This document shows, in pieces, positions 1 through 11,400 of a stretch of 64,000 bases of DNA (its first letter is position 1; each line of letters begins with the position of its first letter). The notes under the pieces were generated by a model. That model saw only the letters and a list, made by a program, of their open reading frames with translations. It made no database searches and had not been told where the DNA came from. The position numbers were made by a program, and so were the translations under genes. Origin of the DNA: Variovorax atrisoli 110B (GTDB lineage: Bacteria > Pseudomonadota > Gammaproteobacteria > Burkholderiales > Burkholderiaceae_C); contig NZ_KB907451.1 of NCBI RefSeq assembly GCF_000382045.1, positions 248,001-312,000 on the forward strand, in the 5' to 3' direction.

Positions 1-1
1 C

Positions 2-1087
2 TACCTCGGCGCGCTGGCGGTGTCGGTGGCGTTCCCGCTGATCCTGGTGCCGCAGCTCGGCATGATCCGCACCGGCCTGCTGTTCGGCTTCATGAACGCG
101 GCGGTGGCGGTGTGGGCGCTGTGGCTCTTCCGCCATGAGCTGCGCCGCGTGGGCGCGCATGCCGTCGCGTGCGTTCTCGCGCTGGGGGCGCTGGTGGGGG
201 CTTTCGTCGGCGCCGACCACATCACCACACTGGCTGAAGACAAGTTCTACCAGGACCGCATCGTCTTCAGCGCCACCTCGCCCTACCAGCGCATCGTGGT
301 CACGCGCGGGCTGCTGGGGCACCGGCTCTTCCTCAACGGCAACCTGCAGTTCGCCGAGCGCGACGAATACCGCTATCACGAGGCGCTCGTGCATCCGGTG
401 ATGGCCGCCCAGGGCGCGCCGAAGAAGGTCGCGGTGCTCGGCGGCGGCGACGGCATGGCGGTGCGCGAGATCCTCAAGTACCCGTCGGTCGAATCGATCA
501 CGCTGGTGGAGCTCGACCCGAACATGACCAGGCTCTTCACAGAGCACGAGACGCTGGCCGCGCTGAACGGACATTCGCTGTCTTCGCCGAAGGTGAAGAT
601 CGTCAACACCGATGCCTTCCAGTGGCTGCAGCAGCCCGGTGACATGTATGACGTGATCGTGGTCGACTTCCCCGATCCCACCAACTTCGCCATCGGCAAG
701 CTCTACACCAACAGCTTCTACGCGCTGCTCGAGAAGCGGCTGTCGGCCAGCGGCTACGCGGTGATCCAGACCACCTCGCCGCTGGTGGCGCGCAAGAGCT
801 ACTGGACCGTGGCGGCGACCATCGAGTCGGTGGGACTGCGCGCCACGCCGTACCACGCGCACGTGCCCAGCTTCGGCGAATGGGGCTACATCATCGCGAG
901 CCGCAGGCCCTACCGCATGCCCGATGCGCTGCCGCCCGGCCTGCGATTCCTCTCCCCGACCACCCTGCCGCTGATGTTCGACTTTCCGCTCGACATGGCG
1001 CGCGTGCCGGCCGAAGTGAACCGCCTCTCGAACCAGATCCTCGTCACCACCTACGAGCAGGAGTGGGGCAAGGTCATGGCGCATTGA
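2..1087 (+). CDS. Membrane-anchored spermidine synthase-like aminopropyltransferase (5' truncated by window edge)
   Basis: The reading frame is already open at base 2, so the true start lies outside the window. About 75 visible N-terminal residues are hydrophobic membrane segments. They are followed by a Rossmann-fold catalytic domain of the spermine/spermidine synthase family, which transfers aminopropyl groups from decarboxylated SAM. Visible motifs are SPYQRI near the domain start, the nucleotide-binding loop GGGDGMAVREIL, VELDP, and VVDFPDP carrying the expected catalytic Asp. A speD-like gene, which would make the co-substrate, lies about 40 kb away at 41631-42011. Membrane-fused family members may use substrates other than putrescine, so the exact reaction is inferred. 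Confidence 0.85.
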   Translation, partial: YLGALAVSVAFPLILVPQLGMIRTGLLFGFMNAAVAVWALWLFRHELRRVGAHAVACVLALGALVGAFVGADHITTLAEDKFYQDRIVFSATSPYQRIVVTRGLLGHRLFLNGNLQFAERDEYRYHEALVHPVMAAQGAPKKVAVLGGGDGMAVREILKYPSVESITLVELDPNMTRLFTEHETLAALNGHSLSSPKVKIVNTDAFQWLQQPGDMYDVIVVDFPDPTNFAIGKLYTNSFYALLEKRLSASGYAVIQTTSPLVARKSYWTVAATIESVGLRATPYHAHVPSFGEWGYIIASRRPYRMPDALPPGLRFLSPTTLPLMFDFPLDMARVPAEVNRLSNQILVTTYEQEWGKVMAH

Positions 1088-1089
1088 AT

Positions 1090-1200
1090 GACGTACTCCC
1101 CCAGGCTTCGCGCACTTCGTGTCGCTTCGCCAACCCCCTCGCCGGGGGCAACACCTGCGGCCGGGCGGAGCCGGTTCCGCGGTGTTCCTGGAACAGGCAG
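1090..1200. repeat. Comamonadaceae-type interspersed intergenic repeat
   Basis: The spacer after the synthase contains a CCCCCAGGCTTCGCGCAC block, then a CTTCGTGTCGCTTCGCC block, then a hairpin with C-rich and G-rich arms (CCCCC/GGGGG). I recognise this arrangement as a short repeat common between genes in Variovorax, Acidovorax and relatives. That identification rests on memory and was not computed. Only one copy was seen in this window. It may act as a transcript 3' end structure. Confidence 0.5.
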
Positions 1201-1206
1201 GTGCGT

Positions 1207-2850
1207 ATGAGGCGGCGTGGGTTTCTTGGGGCTGCCGCGGGGGCTGCTGGTGCATTCGCGCTCGCCGGCTGCGAGGCGCCTCCGCCGCCCATCGAGGGTG
1301 GCTTCACCGGCATCGACGTCACCCGTGGCCATGCGATGCGCGACCACACTCTCGGGAGCACGACGCCTGCCGTGGTGAAGCGCACGCGCGTGGTCATCGC
1401 GGGCGGTGGCGTGGCGGGCCTTGCCGCGGCCCGCGCGCTGCGGCTCTCGGGCGTCGACGAGTTCGCGCTGCTTGAGCTGGAAGACACTGCCGGCGGCAAC
1501 GCGCGCGGCGGCATGGTCAACGGCATCGCCTGCCCGCTCGGCGCGCACTACCTGCCGGTGCCGGGCGACGACGCGCGCGAGGTGCAGGACCTGCTGGAAG
1601 AGCTCGGCCTGCGCCGCCGCGTGGCCGGCCGCTGGGAATACGACGAGGTCACGCTCTGCCACAGCCCCCAGGAGCGCCTGTTCTTCCAGGGCGAGTGGCA
1701 GGACGGTCTGCTGCCCGTGCATGGCGTGGGCGAGGCCACGCTCGCGCAGTACCGCAGGTTCGCGCAGCGCATCGACGCGCTGCAGCATGCCGCGCATTTC
1801 GCCATTCCAACGCTCAAGGTCGCCATCACGCCCGAGCTGCTGGCGCTCGATGCGGTCAGCTTCCAGAACTGGCTCGACAGCGAAGGCTTCAGCGATGCGC
1901 AGCTGCGCTGGTACCTCGACTACTGCTGCCGCGACGACTACGGCGCCGGCATCGGGCAGGTGTCGGCCTGGGCCGGCATCCACTACTTCGCGAGCCGGCA
2001 CGGCTTCCATGCGCCGGGCGATCCGACGGGCAGCGTCAACGATTCGAGCCCCGAGCGCGACGGCATCCTGACCTGGCCCGAAGGCAACGGCTGGCTCACC
2101 AGGCAGCTCGCCAGGCCGCTCGGCGAGCGGCTTCGCACCGGCAGCGTCGTCACGCGCATCGCGCAAGTGCGCGACGGCGTCGAGGTCGATGCATGGGATG
2201 CGGCATCGAAATCCATGGTGCGCTGGCAGGCCGAGCGCTGCATCGTCGCGCTGCCCGTGTTCATCGCCGCGCGCGTCGTCGAGAACCCGCCCGAGCTGCT
2301 GAAGAACGCCGCCGCGCACGTGCGCTATGCGCCCTGGCTGGTGGCCAACATCCACCTGCGCGGCCCGCTGGCCGACCGGCCCGGCGCCGCACCCAGCTGG
2401 GACAACGTGATCTACGGCACCAGGGGTCTCGGCTATGTGGATGCGCGCCACCAGGCACTGGACCCCACGCCGCGCGGCACCGTGCTGAGCTGGTACCGCC
2501 CACTGGGCCCGAGCGGCTACGACACCGTCGACGGCCGCAAGCTGCTGCTGGAGCGCCCGTGGACCGGCTGGCGCGACGACCTGCTCGCCGAGCTGTCGGT
2601 GCCCCACCCCGACCTGCCTTCGCTGGTCTCTCGCATCGAGATCACGCGCTACGGGCACGCCATGTCCATCCCCAGGCCCGGCCTGCTGGCGCAGATCGGC
2701 TCCGAGCGCAGCGCACCCGACGCCGGGCATCGCGGCAGCGTGGTGGCGGGCCGGCTGTCGTTCGCGCACGCGGACTGGTCGGGCTATTCGATCTTCGAAG
2801 AGGCGTTCACGCGCGGGCACGTCGCGGGAACGGATGCGGCGGCGGCATGA
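1207..2850 (+). CDS. Exported FAD/NAD(P)-dependent oxidoreductase with Tat-like signal
   Basis: A 547-residue flavoprotein. The start at 1207 was chosen because it gives a twin-arginine-like N-terminus (RRRGFLGAAAG), a hydrophobic core and a lipobox-like LAGC. This suggests Tat export and possibly lipid anchoring, with a folded FAD enzyme outside the cytoplasm. A GTG at 1201 is an alternative. The dinucleotide-binding motif GGGVAGLAAARAL lies at about residues 64-76. A C-terminal stretch resembling the FAD-closing region of amine-oxidase-type flavoproteins ends the protein. Substrate unknown. The stop overlaps the next start in ATGA, so the genes are translationally coupled. Confidence 0.8.
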   Translation: MRRRGFLGAAAGAAGAFALAGCEAPPPPIEGGFTGIDVTRGHAMRDHTLGSTTPAVVKRTRVVIAGGGVAGLAAARALRLSGVDEFALLELEDTAGGNARGGMVNGIACPLGAHYLPVPGDDAREVQDLLEELGLRRRVAGRWEYDEVTLCHSPQERLFFQGEWQDGLLPVHGVGEATLAQYRRFAQRIDALQHAAHFAIPTLKVAITPELLALDAVSFQNWLDSEGFSDAQLRWYLDYCCRDDYGAGIGQVSAWAGIHYFASRHGFHAPGDPTGSVNDSSPERDGILTWPEGNGWLTRQLARPLGERLRTGSVVTRIAQVRDGVEVDAWDAASKSMVRWQAERCIVALPVFIAARVVENPPELLKNAAAHVRYAPWLVANIHLRGPLADRPGAAPSWDNVIYGTRGLGYVDARHQALDPTPRGTVLSWYRPLGPSGYDTVDGRKLLLERPWTGWRDDLLAELSVPHPDLPSLVSRIEITRYGHAMSIPRPGLLAQIGSERSAPDAGHRGSVVAGRLSFAHADWSGYSIFEEAFTRGHVAGTDAAAA

Positions 2851-3995
2851 AGACACTGGTGCTCGGCGGCTACGGCAACTTCGGCGCACGCATCTGCCGC
2901 GCGCTGGCCGGCAGTCCTGGCATCGAGCTGCTCGTGGCGGGGCGTGACGCGCAGCGCGCCACGGCCTTCGCTTCATCGCTGGACGCGGCCGCGAGTGGCG
3001 TACGCATCGACGTGCAGGCTGCCGATCTCGCACACACGTTGCGAGGCCTTGGCGTGGAGCTCGTGATCCACACCGCCGGCCCCTTCCAGAACCAGGACTA
3101 CCGCGTGCCGCACGCCGTCGCAGCCGCGGGCGCGCACTACATCGACCTGGCCGACGGACGGCGCTTCGTGTGCGACTTTCCTGCCGCCCTGGACGCCGCC
3201 TTTCGCCGCGCCGGCCGCATCGCCGTGAGCGGCGCCAGCACAGTGCCCGCACTGTCGTCCGCCGTGGTCGACCATCTCGCGGACGGCTGGCAGCACATAC
3301 GGAGCATCGACATCTGCATCGCCCCCGCGCAGGGCGCGCCGCGCGGCGAGGCCACGCTGGCCGGGGTGCTCGCATACTGCGGCGAGCCCATCCGCGTCTG
3401 GCAGGGCGGTCGCTGGGTCGAGCTTCCCGGCTGGGCCGACCCGGAGAAAGTGGAGTTCGCGCGCATGAAGCCGCGCCGCGGCGCGCTCTGCGACATTCCC
3501 GACCTGGAGCTCTTTCCGGCGCGGTACGAAGGCGTGCAGTCGGTGATGTTCCGCGCCGCGCTCGAAGTCGGGCTGACGCAGCGCGCCTTCGCCTTTCTGG
3601 CCCTCATGCGCCGCGCGGGACTGCTGCCGGCGCCGCAGAAGCTGGCGCCCCTGCTGCACGCCACCGGCGGCGTGTTCGACGCGCTGGGCACCGCGCTGGG
3701 AGGCATGGTCGTGCGTGTCGAAGGCACCGATGCACAGGGCCGGCCGGCACGGCGCGCCTGGCACATCGCTGCCGACGACAACCATGGGCCGGAGATCCCG
3801 TGCATGGCAGCGATCCTGCTGGCGCGCCGGCTCGCGAAAGGCGACGCGACGCTGCCGCCCGGGGGTGCGCACGCCTGCATGGGTCTGTTGACCCTGCCCG
3901 AATTCGGGCCGGAGTTCGCTCGCTGGGGCATGGTGACCGACGTGGTCGAAGAAGCGCTGATCGCAGTGGCAGGCCATGGCGCACCGGCGTTTTGA
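2847..3995 (+). CDS. Saccharopine dehydrogenase-like NAD(P)-binding protein
   Basis: A 382-residue protein that begins with a Rossmann motif, VLGGYGNFGARICRAL, followed by GRD at the end of beta-2. This is typical of the saccharopine dehydrogenase NADP-binding family (trans-acting enoyl reductase-like). It continues with IHTAGPFQNQDY and YIDLADGRRFV, both characteristic of this family's active-site region. It probably catalyses an NAD(P)-dependent step on an unknown small molecule or lipid. It overlaps the upstream flavoprotein by 4 bp and the downstream SRPBCC gene by 20 bp, so all three are likely one operon and one pathway. Confidence 0.78.
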   Translation: MKTLVLGGYGNFGARICRALAGSPGIELLVAGRDAQRATAFASSLDAAASGVRIDVQAADLAHTLRGLGVELVIHTAGPFQNQDYRVPHAVAAAGAHYIDLADGRRFVCDFPAALDAAFRRAGRIAVSGASTVPALSSAVVDHLADGWQHIRSIDICIAPAQGAPRGEATLAGVLAYCGEPIRVWQGGRWVELPGWADPEKVEFARMKPRRGALCDIPDLELFPARYEGVQSVMFRAALEVGLTQRAFAFLALMRRAGLLPAPQKLAPLLHATGGVFDALGTALGGMVVRVEGTDAQGRPARRAWHIAADDNHGPEIPCMAAILLARRLAKGDATLPPGGAHACMGLLTLPEFGPEFARWGMVTDVVEEALIAVAGHGAPAF

Positions 3996-4482
3996 GTTCG
4001 ACATGCCGGCGCCTGCCGACGTGGTATTCGACGCTTTCCATTACCACGTGTGGCGCGCACGCTGGGACTCGCTGGTCGGCAACGCCCGCGTGGTGGGCGG
4101 CGCGCCGTGTCCCTTCGTCGGGGCCGAGACGGAAAACACGGGTCACGGTTGGTTGCGCGGCTTGTCGATGCGAACGCGCTTCGTGAGCTTCGATCGACCG
4201 CATGTGGCTGCAGCCTCGATGGTCGGCCGCTCTTTCCCCTTCAGCCGCTGGGCCGCTTCCATGCGGCACCGCGACTTGCAGCCGGGTCATTCCGTTCTCA
4301 TCTACGTCTACACCATCGAGGCGGGGCCGAAGGCCTTGCGCTGGTTGCTGGAGCCGGTGGTCGCGTGGGTCTTTGCATGGCAGACGCGGCGGCGCTTTGC
4401 GCGCTTGCATGCGTTCCTGGCCACGCATGCGCATGAAGTCGTTGCGTGGCAGCACGCTGAGCGTGGGAGCTCCGCCAGGTGA
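3976..4482 (+). CDS. SRPBCC (START-like) family protein
   Basis: A 168-residue protein. The N-terminus FEFDMPAPADVVFDAFHYHVWRARWDSL reads like the first strand and helices of the SRPBCC/polyketide-cyclase fold, which binds hydrophobic ligands in a deep pocket. A C-terminal amphipathic helix begins near WLLEPVVAWVFAWQTRRRF. There is no signal peptide. It overlaps the preceding gene by 20 bp and the following DoxX-like gene by 4 bp (GTGA). The call rests on overall pattern rather than on catalytic residues. Confidence 0.65.
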   Translation: MAHRRFEFDMPAPADVVFDAFHYHVWRARWDSLVGNARVVGGAPCPFVGAETENTGHGWLRGLSMRTRFVSFDRPHVAAASMVGRSFPFSRWAASMRHRDLQPGHSVLIYVYTIEAGPKALRWLLEPVVAWVFAWQTRRRFARLHAFLATHAHEVVAWQHAERGSSAR

Positions 4483-4856
4483 AGGATTCTGTTGCGCAGG
4501 AGCGCTTGTTGCGTCTGAGCCTCGTCGCCGTCTGGCTATTCACCGCCGTCGCCAGCATCGTCGAGTTGAACGGCCAGAGCCGCCAGGCGCTGGCTGCCGC
4601 CGGCATCGCATCGCCGCAGTGGCTGGTGCAAGGGCTGATCGTTGGCGGCGCGGCTGCCGATCTTGCAGTCGGCATCGCACTGTGGCGCTGGCCTGGCCGC
4701 GCAAGCTATGCGGCGGCCCTGGCCCTGATGCTCGTCATGACACTGGTGGCGACCGTGCTGCAGCCCGGTCTGTGGCTGCACCCGCTCGGGCCGCTGCTCA
4801 AGAACATCCCGATTGCCGCACTGCTCTGGCATCTGTATCGGCGCGCCGCACCATGA
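4479..4856 (+). CDS. DoxX-like small integral membrane protein
   Basis: A 125-residue protein starting at GTG inside the GTGA overlap with the SRPBCC stop. Four hydrophobic helices are visible: LSLVAVWLFTAVASIVEL, LIVGGAAADLAVGIALW, AAALALMLVMTLVATVL and LKNIPIAALLWHLY. The GGAAADLAVG segment and final KNIP are typical of DoxX-like membrane proteins. Role unknown. It sits in the same tightly spaced run as the flavoprotein and DUF2269 genes. Confidence 0.65.
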   Translation: MKDSVAQERLLRLSLVAVWLFTAVASIVELNGQSRQALAAAGIASPQWLVQGLIVGGAAADLAVGIALWRWPGRASYAAALALMLVMTLVATVLQPGLWLHPLGPLLKNIPIAALLWHLYRRAAP

Positions 4857-4857
4857 C

Positions 4858-5328
4858 ATGAACACCTACCTCGTCCTCAAGTGGCTGCACATCGTCTCCA
4901 GCGTGCTGATGGTCGGCACTGGGCTGGGCTCGGCCTTCTACATGTTCTTCGCCAACCGCAGCGGCAGCGTGCCCGCGCAGGCGGTGGTGAGCCGGCTGGT
5001 GGTGCGCGCCGACTGGTGGTTCACCACACCCACCGTGATCCTGCAGCCGGCCACCGGATTCGCGCTGGCGCACATGGCGGGCTTTCCGCTTTCCACGCCG
5101 TGGCTTGCGCTGTCGCTGGGGTTGTTCGTTTTCGCGGGGGCCTGCTGGCTGCCGGTGGTGTGGCTGCAGATCCGCATGGCGGCGATCGCGGCGCAGGCGA
5201 ATCGCGACGCAGTGCCGCTGCCGCCGCTCTATGCGCGCTACCAGCGTTGGTGGGAGTTGCTGGGCTACCCGGCCTTCGCGGCCATGGTGGTGGTGTTCTA
5301 CCTGATGGTGAACAAGCCCCAGCTATGA
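4858..5328 (+). CDS. DUF2269 family integral membrane protein
   Basis: A 156-residue, four-helix membrane protein. It starts one base after the previous stop, at ATG 4858. The sequence YLVLKWLHIVSSVLMVGTG near the N-terminus carries the conserved KxxHI(V/I)SS signature of DUF2269 proteins. A second conserved block, RADWWFTTPTVILQ, follows. Family function is unknown. It is the last gene of a five-gene run (flavoprotein, saccharopine-dehydrogenase-like, SRPBCC, DoxX-like, DUF2269). Confidence 0.75.
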   Translation: MNTYLVLKWLHIVSSVLMVGTGLGSAFYMFFANRSGSVPAQAVVSRLVVRADWWFTTPTVILQPATGFALAHMAGFPLSTPWLALSLGLFVFAGACWLPVVWLQIRMAAIAAQANRDAVPLPPLYARYQRWWELLGYPAFAAMVVVFYLMVNKPQL

Positions 5329-5463
5329 GCCGCTGAAACGAGCCGATGAAAGAAGGCCTGGCGCGGGCCTGTGCGGTTTTCACGAAGACTTCACACACAG
5401 CGCGATTGCTTCACAGATGGCTCGCACACTCGCGGGCGCCAACAAAAACAGTGGGGAGCTTCC

Positions 5464-8400
5464 ATGCTTCAAGTCGCCAACAGAAAACTCGCGTCGATCA
5501 GCGACGTGCTCTTCACCGGGCTGGGCCGCGCGCTCGGCTTCCTGCGTCCGCTGGCTCGCGGGCTCATCGGTTCCTGGCGACCACCGGGCTGGCTGCGCAT
5601 CCTGGGCGCCTTCCTTCTTCTCGGGCTGCAGTGGCTCCAGCAGCGGCTCGCATGGCTGGTCTTGCTGGTGTTGATCGCACTGGCCGGCTGGATCGCCCAT
5701 CCCCACGTGATGAAGTGGTGGCACGGCCTCACGCCCGACCGCGTCGAGCCGGTGGTCGCCACCGCCAAGGCCGATGCGCCGCAGCGCACCCAGATCGAGC
5801 TCGACAAGGGGCCGAATCCCTTCGTCGTGAATTTCTCTGCCTCGGTCGCTCCCATTGCGCGCATCGGCCAGGAGGCCACCGGCGTCACCATCGAGCCCGC
5901 CGTTGCCGGCCGCTGGACCTGGACAAGCCAGAAACGCCTCGAATTCCTGCCCGCACAGGACTGGCCCGTCGGCCAGCCGTACAAGGTTCAGATCGCCGAC
6001 AGCGCCCTCGCGCCGCACATCGAGCTGGCACAGCGCAAGTACGAGTTCACCTCGCCCGAGTTCACCGCGCAGATCATCGGTGCCGAGTTCTACCAGGACC
6101 CGGTCCAGGCCAACGTGCGACGCGCACTCTTCCAGGTGCGCTTCTCGCACCCCGTCAACACGGCCGAGTTCGAGAAGCGCCTGGTGCTGACCTACGACCA
6201 GCCCTGCAGCAGCTCCTTCTTCAGCGTGGGCAAGTGCGCGAGCGAGAAGTTCACCGTCAGCTACGACAAGCTGCGCCTCATCGCCACGCTGCAGTCGGAG
6301 CCGCTGCCCATTCCCGAGAAGAACCGGCCCGCGATCTTGAGCCTCACGGCCGGCGCGGTCGCGCAGAAGGGCGGGCCGGCGCTGCGCAACGACCAGTCGC
6401 GCGCGGTCGACATTCCCGGCCTCTACAGCCTTTCCATCTCCGGTATCGAGCCCACCATCGTCACCGGCGAGAACGGCGAGCCCGAGCACGTGATGCAGGT
6501 CAGCGCCTCCATGCCGGTGCACGAGCGCGAGATGGCGCGCGTGGTGCAGGCCTGGCTGCTGCCCGTGACGGAAGAGGCCAAGGGCGATCCCGCGGAGAAG
6601 TTCGACTGGTCCGCCGATCCGTCGAAGGTGACCGACGCCGTGCTGCGCCGCGCGAAGAAGCTCAACCTGCAGCCCATCGCCAGCGAGCGCGAGGTGACCG
6701 AGATGGTCAGCTTCCGCATGCCGCAGGCCGAAGGCGGCCGCTACCTGCTGGTGCGCGTGGCCAAGGGCCTGAAGACGCCCGGCGGCTACCAGCTCGGCGC
6801 CGCGCGGCAGGACGTGCGCCTGCTCAAGACCTTCGCGCCCGAGCTCAGCATCATGAGCCAGGGCTCGCTGCTCGCGCTCTCGGGCGAGCGCAAGCTGCCG
6901 ATCCTGGTGCGCGACCTGCCCGGCATCCGGCTGGAGATCGGCCGCCTGCTGCCGCAGCAGCTGCAGCACCTGGTGACGCAGACCAGCGGCGACTTCGCGC
7001 ATCCGCAGTTCTACGGCGGCCTGCAGTCGGACAACCTCGTCGACCGCTTCCAGAAGGAGATTCCGCTGAGCATCCCCGCCGGCAAGGCGCACTACGAGAC
7101 CGTCGACTTCGCCGACTACCTGCGCAGCGACGCGACCGATCGCCGCGGCGTGTTCCTGCTCAAGGTGCAGGGCTACGACCCCAAGGCGAAGAAGAAGCCC
7201 GATGGCGAAGGCCAGCCCGAGGAGGCGCAACAGCAGCAACAGGAAGAGCAATCCTCCGAAGAGGATGGCAGCAGTGACGGTGAAGGCGGCAGCCCCGAGC
7301 AGCAGGTCGACCAGCGCCTGGTGCTCGTCACCGACCTGGGCATCGTCGCCAAGAAGTCGCTCGACGGCACGCGCGACGTGTTCGTGCAGAGCATCGCCAG
7401 CGGCCAGCCCGTGGCGGGTGCGATGGTCGAGGTGTGGGGGCGCAACGGCATGATCGTCGCGTCGCAGTCCACCGACGCCACTGGCGCAGCCAAGCTGCCC
7501 AACCTCGCCGGCTACCAGCGCGAGAAGGCGCCGGTGGTGCTGGTGGTGCGCAAGGACGGCGACCTGAGCTTCCTGCCCTTCAACCGCAGCGACCGCACGC
7601 TGGACATCTCGCGCTTCGACGTGGGCGGCCTGCGCGCGGCCGGCGTGCCGAACCAGATGACGGCGTACGTCTTCAGCGACCGCGGCATCTACCGCCCCGG
7701 CGACACCATGCACATCGCGATGATGGTGAAGGCCGGCAACTGGGGCACCTCGCTGCGCGACCTGCCGCTCGAAGCCGAGATCATCGACGCGCGCGGGCTC
7801 AGCGTGCGGCGCGAGAAGCTCCGCCTCGGCCCGGGCGGCGCGGCCGAGATCGCCCACACCACGCAGGACACCTCGCCCACCGGCAACTACGCCGTCAACC
7901 TGTACCTGCCGCGCCAGTCGTCGCCCGGCACTCCCGAGGTCGAGAGCCTGCTGATCGGCAGCACCACGGTGAAGGTGCAGGAGTTCCTGCCCGACCGCAC
8001 CAAGGTCACGGCCAAGCTCAGCAATGAAGTTGCCGAAGGCTGGGTGAGCCCGAAGGACCTGAAGGCGCAGATCGACGTGCAGAACCTCTTTGGCACGCCC
8101 GCGCCCGACCGCAAGGTGGAAGGCACGCTCACGCTGAGCCCGGGCTTTCCGGTGTTCCGCGCCTTCACCGACTATGCCTTCTTCGACCCGCAGCGCGCCA
8201 CCGAGAAGCAGGTGGACGACCTGGGCAGCGTGCAGACCAGCGCCGAGGGCAAGGCCGAGTTCGACCTGCGCCTCTCGCGCTTCGACGCCGCCACCTACCA
8301 GGTGCACGTGCTTGCCAAGGCCTTCGAGCCCGAGGGCGGGCGCAGCGTGTCGGCCGAGGCCCAGACGCTGGTGAGCGACCTGCCCTACCTCGTCGGCGTG

Positions 8401-11400
8401 AAGGTCGACGGCGACACCAGCTACGTGAGCAAGGGCGCCACGCGCAACGCCACGGTGATCGCCATCGACCCGCGCGCGAAGAAGACGGCCGTGGCCGACC
8501 TGAAGATCGAGCGCGTCGAGCGCAAGGTGCTGTCGGTGCTCATCAAGCAGGACAACGGGCTGTACCGCTACGAGTCGCGCCTCAAGGAGATCGTGCTCGA
8601 CGAGAAGCCCTTCGCCATCGCGGCAGCGGGCAACAACGTGGCGCTGGACACCTCCGCGCCCGGCAACTTCGCCTACGTGATGCGCAACGCGCAGGGGATG
8701 GAGCTCAACCGCGTGGAGTACAGCGTGGCCGGCAACGCCAACGTGTCGCGCTCGCTCGACCGCAACGCCGAACTGCAGCTCACGCTCGACCGCAAGGACT
8801 ACGAGCCGGGCCAGGAGATCTCGGTGAGCATCCGCGCGCCCTACGTGGGCGCGGGCCTCATCACCATCGAGCGCGACAAGGTCTACGCCCACGCGTGGTT
8901 CAAGACCGACAAGACCGCCTCGGTGCAGAAGATCACCGTGCCAAAGGACTTCGAGGGCACCGGCTACATCAACGTGCACTTCGTGCGTGACCCGGCCTCC
9001 GACGAGGTCTACATGAGCCCGCTGTCGTACGGCGTGGTGCCCTTCGCGACCGCGCTGGCCAGGCGCACCGCCAACCTGCAGCTCACCAGCAGCGAGCTGG
9101 TGAAGCCGGGGCAGACGATGAAGATGAAGCTCACCAGCGACAAGCCCACGCGCGCCGTGGTGTTCGCGGTGGACGAAGGCATCCTGCAGGTGGCGCGCTA
9201 CAAGACGCCCGACCCGCTCAAGCACTTCTTCCAGAAGCGCGCACTCGAGGTGGGCACGCTGCAGACGCTCGACCTGATCCTGCCTGAGTTCAAGAAGCTC
9301 ATGCAGGGCGCCGCCCCCGGCGGTGACGGCGAAGGCGAGCTCGGCAAGCACCTGAACCCGTTCAAGCGCAAGCGCGACAAGCCGGTGGCCTACTGGTCGG
9401 GCCTGGTCGACGTGAACGGCAGCCGCGAGTTCAGCTACACCGTGCCCGAGAGCTTCAACGGCAGCCTGCGCGTGATGGCCGTGGCGGTGAACGACGAGAC
9501 CACAGGCGCCAAGAGCACCCGCACCGTGGTGCGCGGCGACATGGTCATCCTGCCGAACGCACCGCTGGCCATGGCGCCCGGCGACACCGTCGAGGTGGGC
9601 GTTGGGCTGGCCAACAACATCGTCGGCTCGGGCAGGGAGGCACCCATCGCGCTCACGCTCACCGCATCGGGCGGCCTCGAAGTGGTGGGCGACGCCACGC
9701 AGACGCTCAAGGTCAACGAGCGCGGCGAGGCCAGCACCAAGTTCAACGTGCGCGCCAAGCCGGGCGAGCAGGCGGTGCTGGGTTCCTCGGCGCTGGTGTT
9801 CACTTCCACGCACAAGAACTACAGTGCGCGCCTGTCGACCGAGGTGAGCGTGCGGCCCGCGTCGCCCTTCGTCACGCTGGTGCAGGCCGGCAGCTTCCAG
9901 CGTGCGGGAGAAATCTCGAGCCAGGCCGACCTGTATCCGAACTTCCGCCAGAGCGACGTGGCCGTGTCGGCCGCGCCGTGGGCCTTCGCGACCGGACTCA
10001 TGCAGTACCTGGAGGCGTACCCGCACGGCTGCACCGAGCAGATCACGAGCCAGACCTTCCCGGCCGTGCTGCTGTCGGGCCGCCCGGAACTGGTGAAGGA
10101 GATGTCGCGCGGCCGTACCGCTGAGCAGGGTCCATTGCCCGAGGCGCGCAAGACCTTCGAGCGCTACCTGGTGCAGCTGCGTGCGCGGCAGACGGCCGAC
10201 GGCGGCTTCTCGCTGTGGCCCGGTGCCGGCACCGATGCCTTCGCGACGCTCTATGCGGTGCAACTGCTGGTCGAGGCCAAGGACCACAAGCTGCCCGTGC
10301 CGCAGGACCTGCTGCAGAAGGCCGACACCTACCTGCAGGGCTGGCTCGGCAGCGGCGACAACACGCTCGACGGCTGGCGTCAGCGTGCGCAGGCGGCCTA
10401 CCTGCTGACGCGCCAGGGCATCGTCGCGCCGGCCGCGCTCGCCAACCTGCGCGAAGCCCGCCGCAACCAGATGTCGCGGCAGGGCGTGGGCTGGGGCGAC
10501 GACCTCGGCGCCGTGTACCTCGCCGCGAGCTATCAGCTCGTGAAGCAGGAGCAGGTGGCCAACGAGCTGCTCGACCCGGTGTGGTCCGACCTGCTCGCGC
10601 GCACCGAGAAGAAGCAGCGCCGCAATGCCTGGGGTGCCTACTACGACCCGCTGGTGCACGACAGCATGACGCTGCACCTGGTGGGCCGCCACTTCCCCTC
10701 GCGCCTGAAGGCGCTGAAGCCTGCGGTGTGGGAAGGCATGGCCGAGATGGTGCGGGAGGGCTGGTACAACAGCCTGTCGTCGGCCTCGATGCTGCTGGCG
10801 GTGGACTCGTACTTCGAGGCCGTGGGGCAGAACGTGGAGGGCAAGCTCTCGGCGAGCGCCGTCAACGCCCAAGGCCAGGCCGCGGCGCTCGCGCTGGGCT
10901 CGGTGAACCCGATCACGCGTGCCGCGGTGCCGGCCGGCACCGCCAGGCTGAAGCTGTCGAACGACAGCGACTTCAACCTCTACTACAGCTGGGCCGAACA
11001 GGGCTTCGAGCGCAACGTGCCCGCCACGCCGGTGAACAAGGGCATGGAGATCTTCCACGAGGTGCTCGACGCCAAGGGCAACCCCATCACCAAGGCGAAG
11101 CTCGGCGAAGAGGTCACGGTGCGGGTGCGCGTGCGCAGCCTGGAGCGCGCGCAGATCAACGACGTGGCGCTGGTCGACGTGCTGCCCGGTGGCCTGGAAC
11201 CGGTGCTGCAGGCCGTGGGCGACGACGAGGATGCAGCCAATGCCGATGCGCCGATCTGGAAGAAGCGCCTGGGCGGCGGCGGCTCGTGGAAGGTGCAGTA
11301 CGCCGACATCCGCGAAGACCGCGTCGTGTTCTACGGCGGTGTCGGCAAGGACCTGCTCGAGGTGACGTACAAGGCCCGCGCCACCAACGTGGGCGACTAC

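Noticed and set aside
5380..11058. Very long open frame antisense to the alpha-2-macroglobulin gene
   Set aside because: Composition is His/Arg/Gly/Ala-rich chance sequence caused by strong third-position GC bias; the plus frame has family motifs including the thioester.
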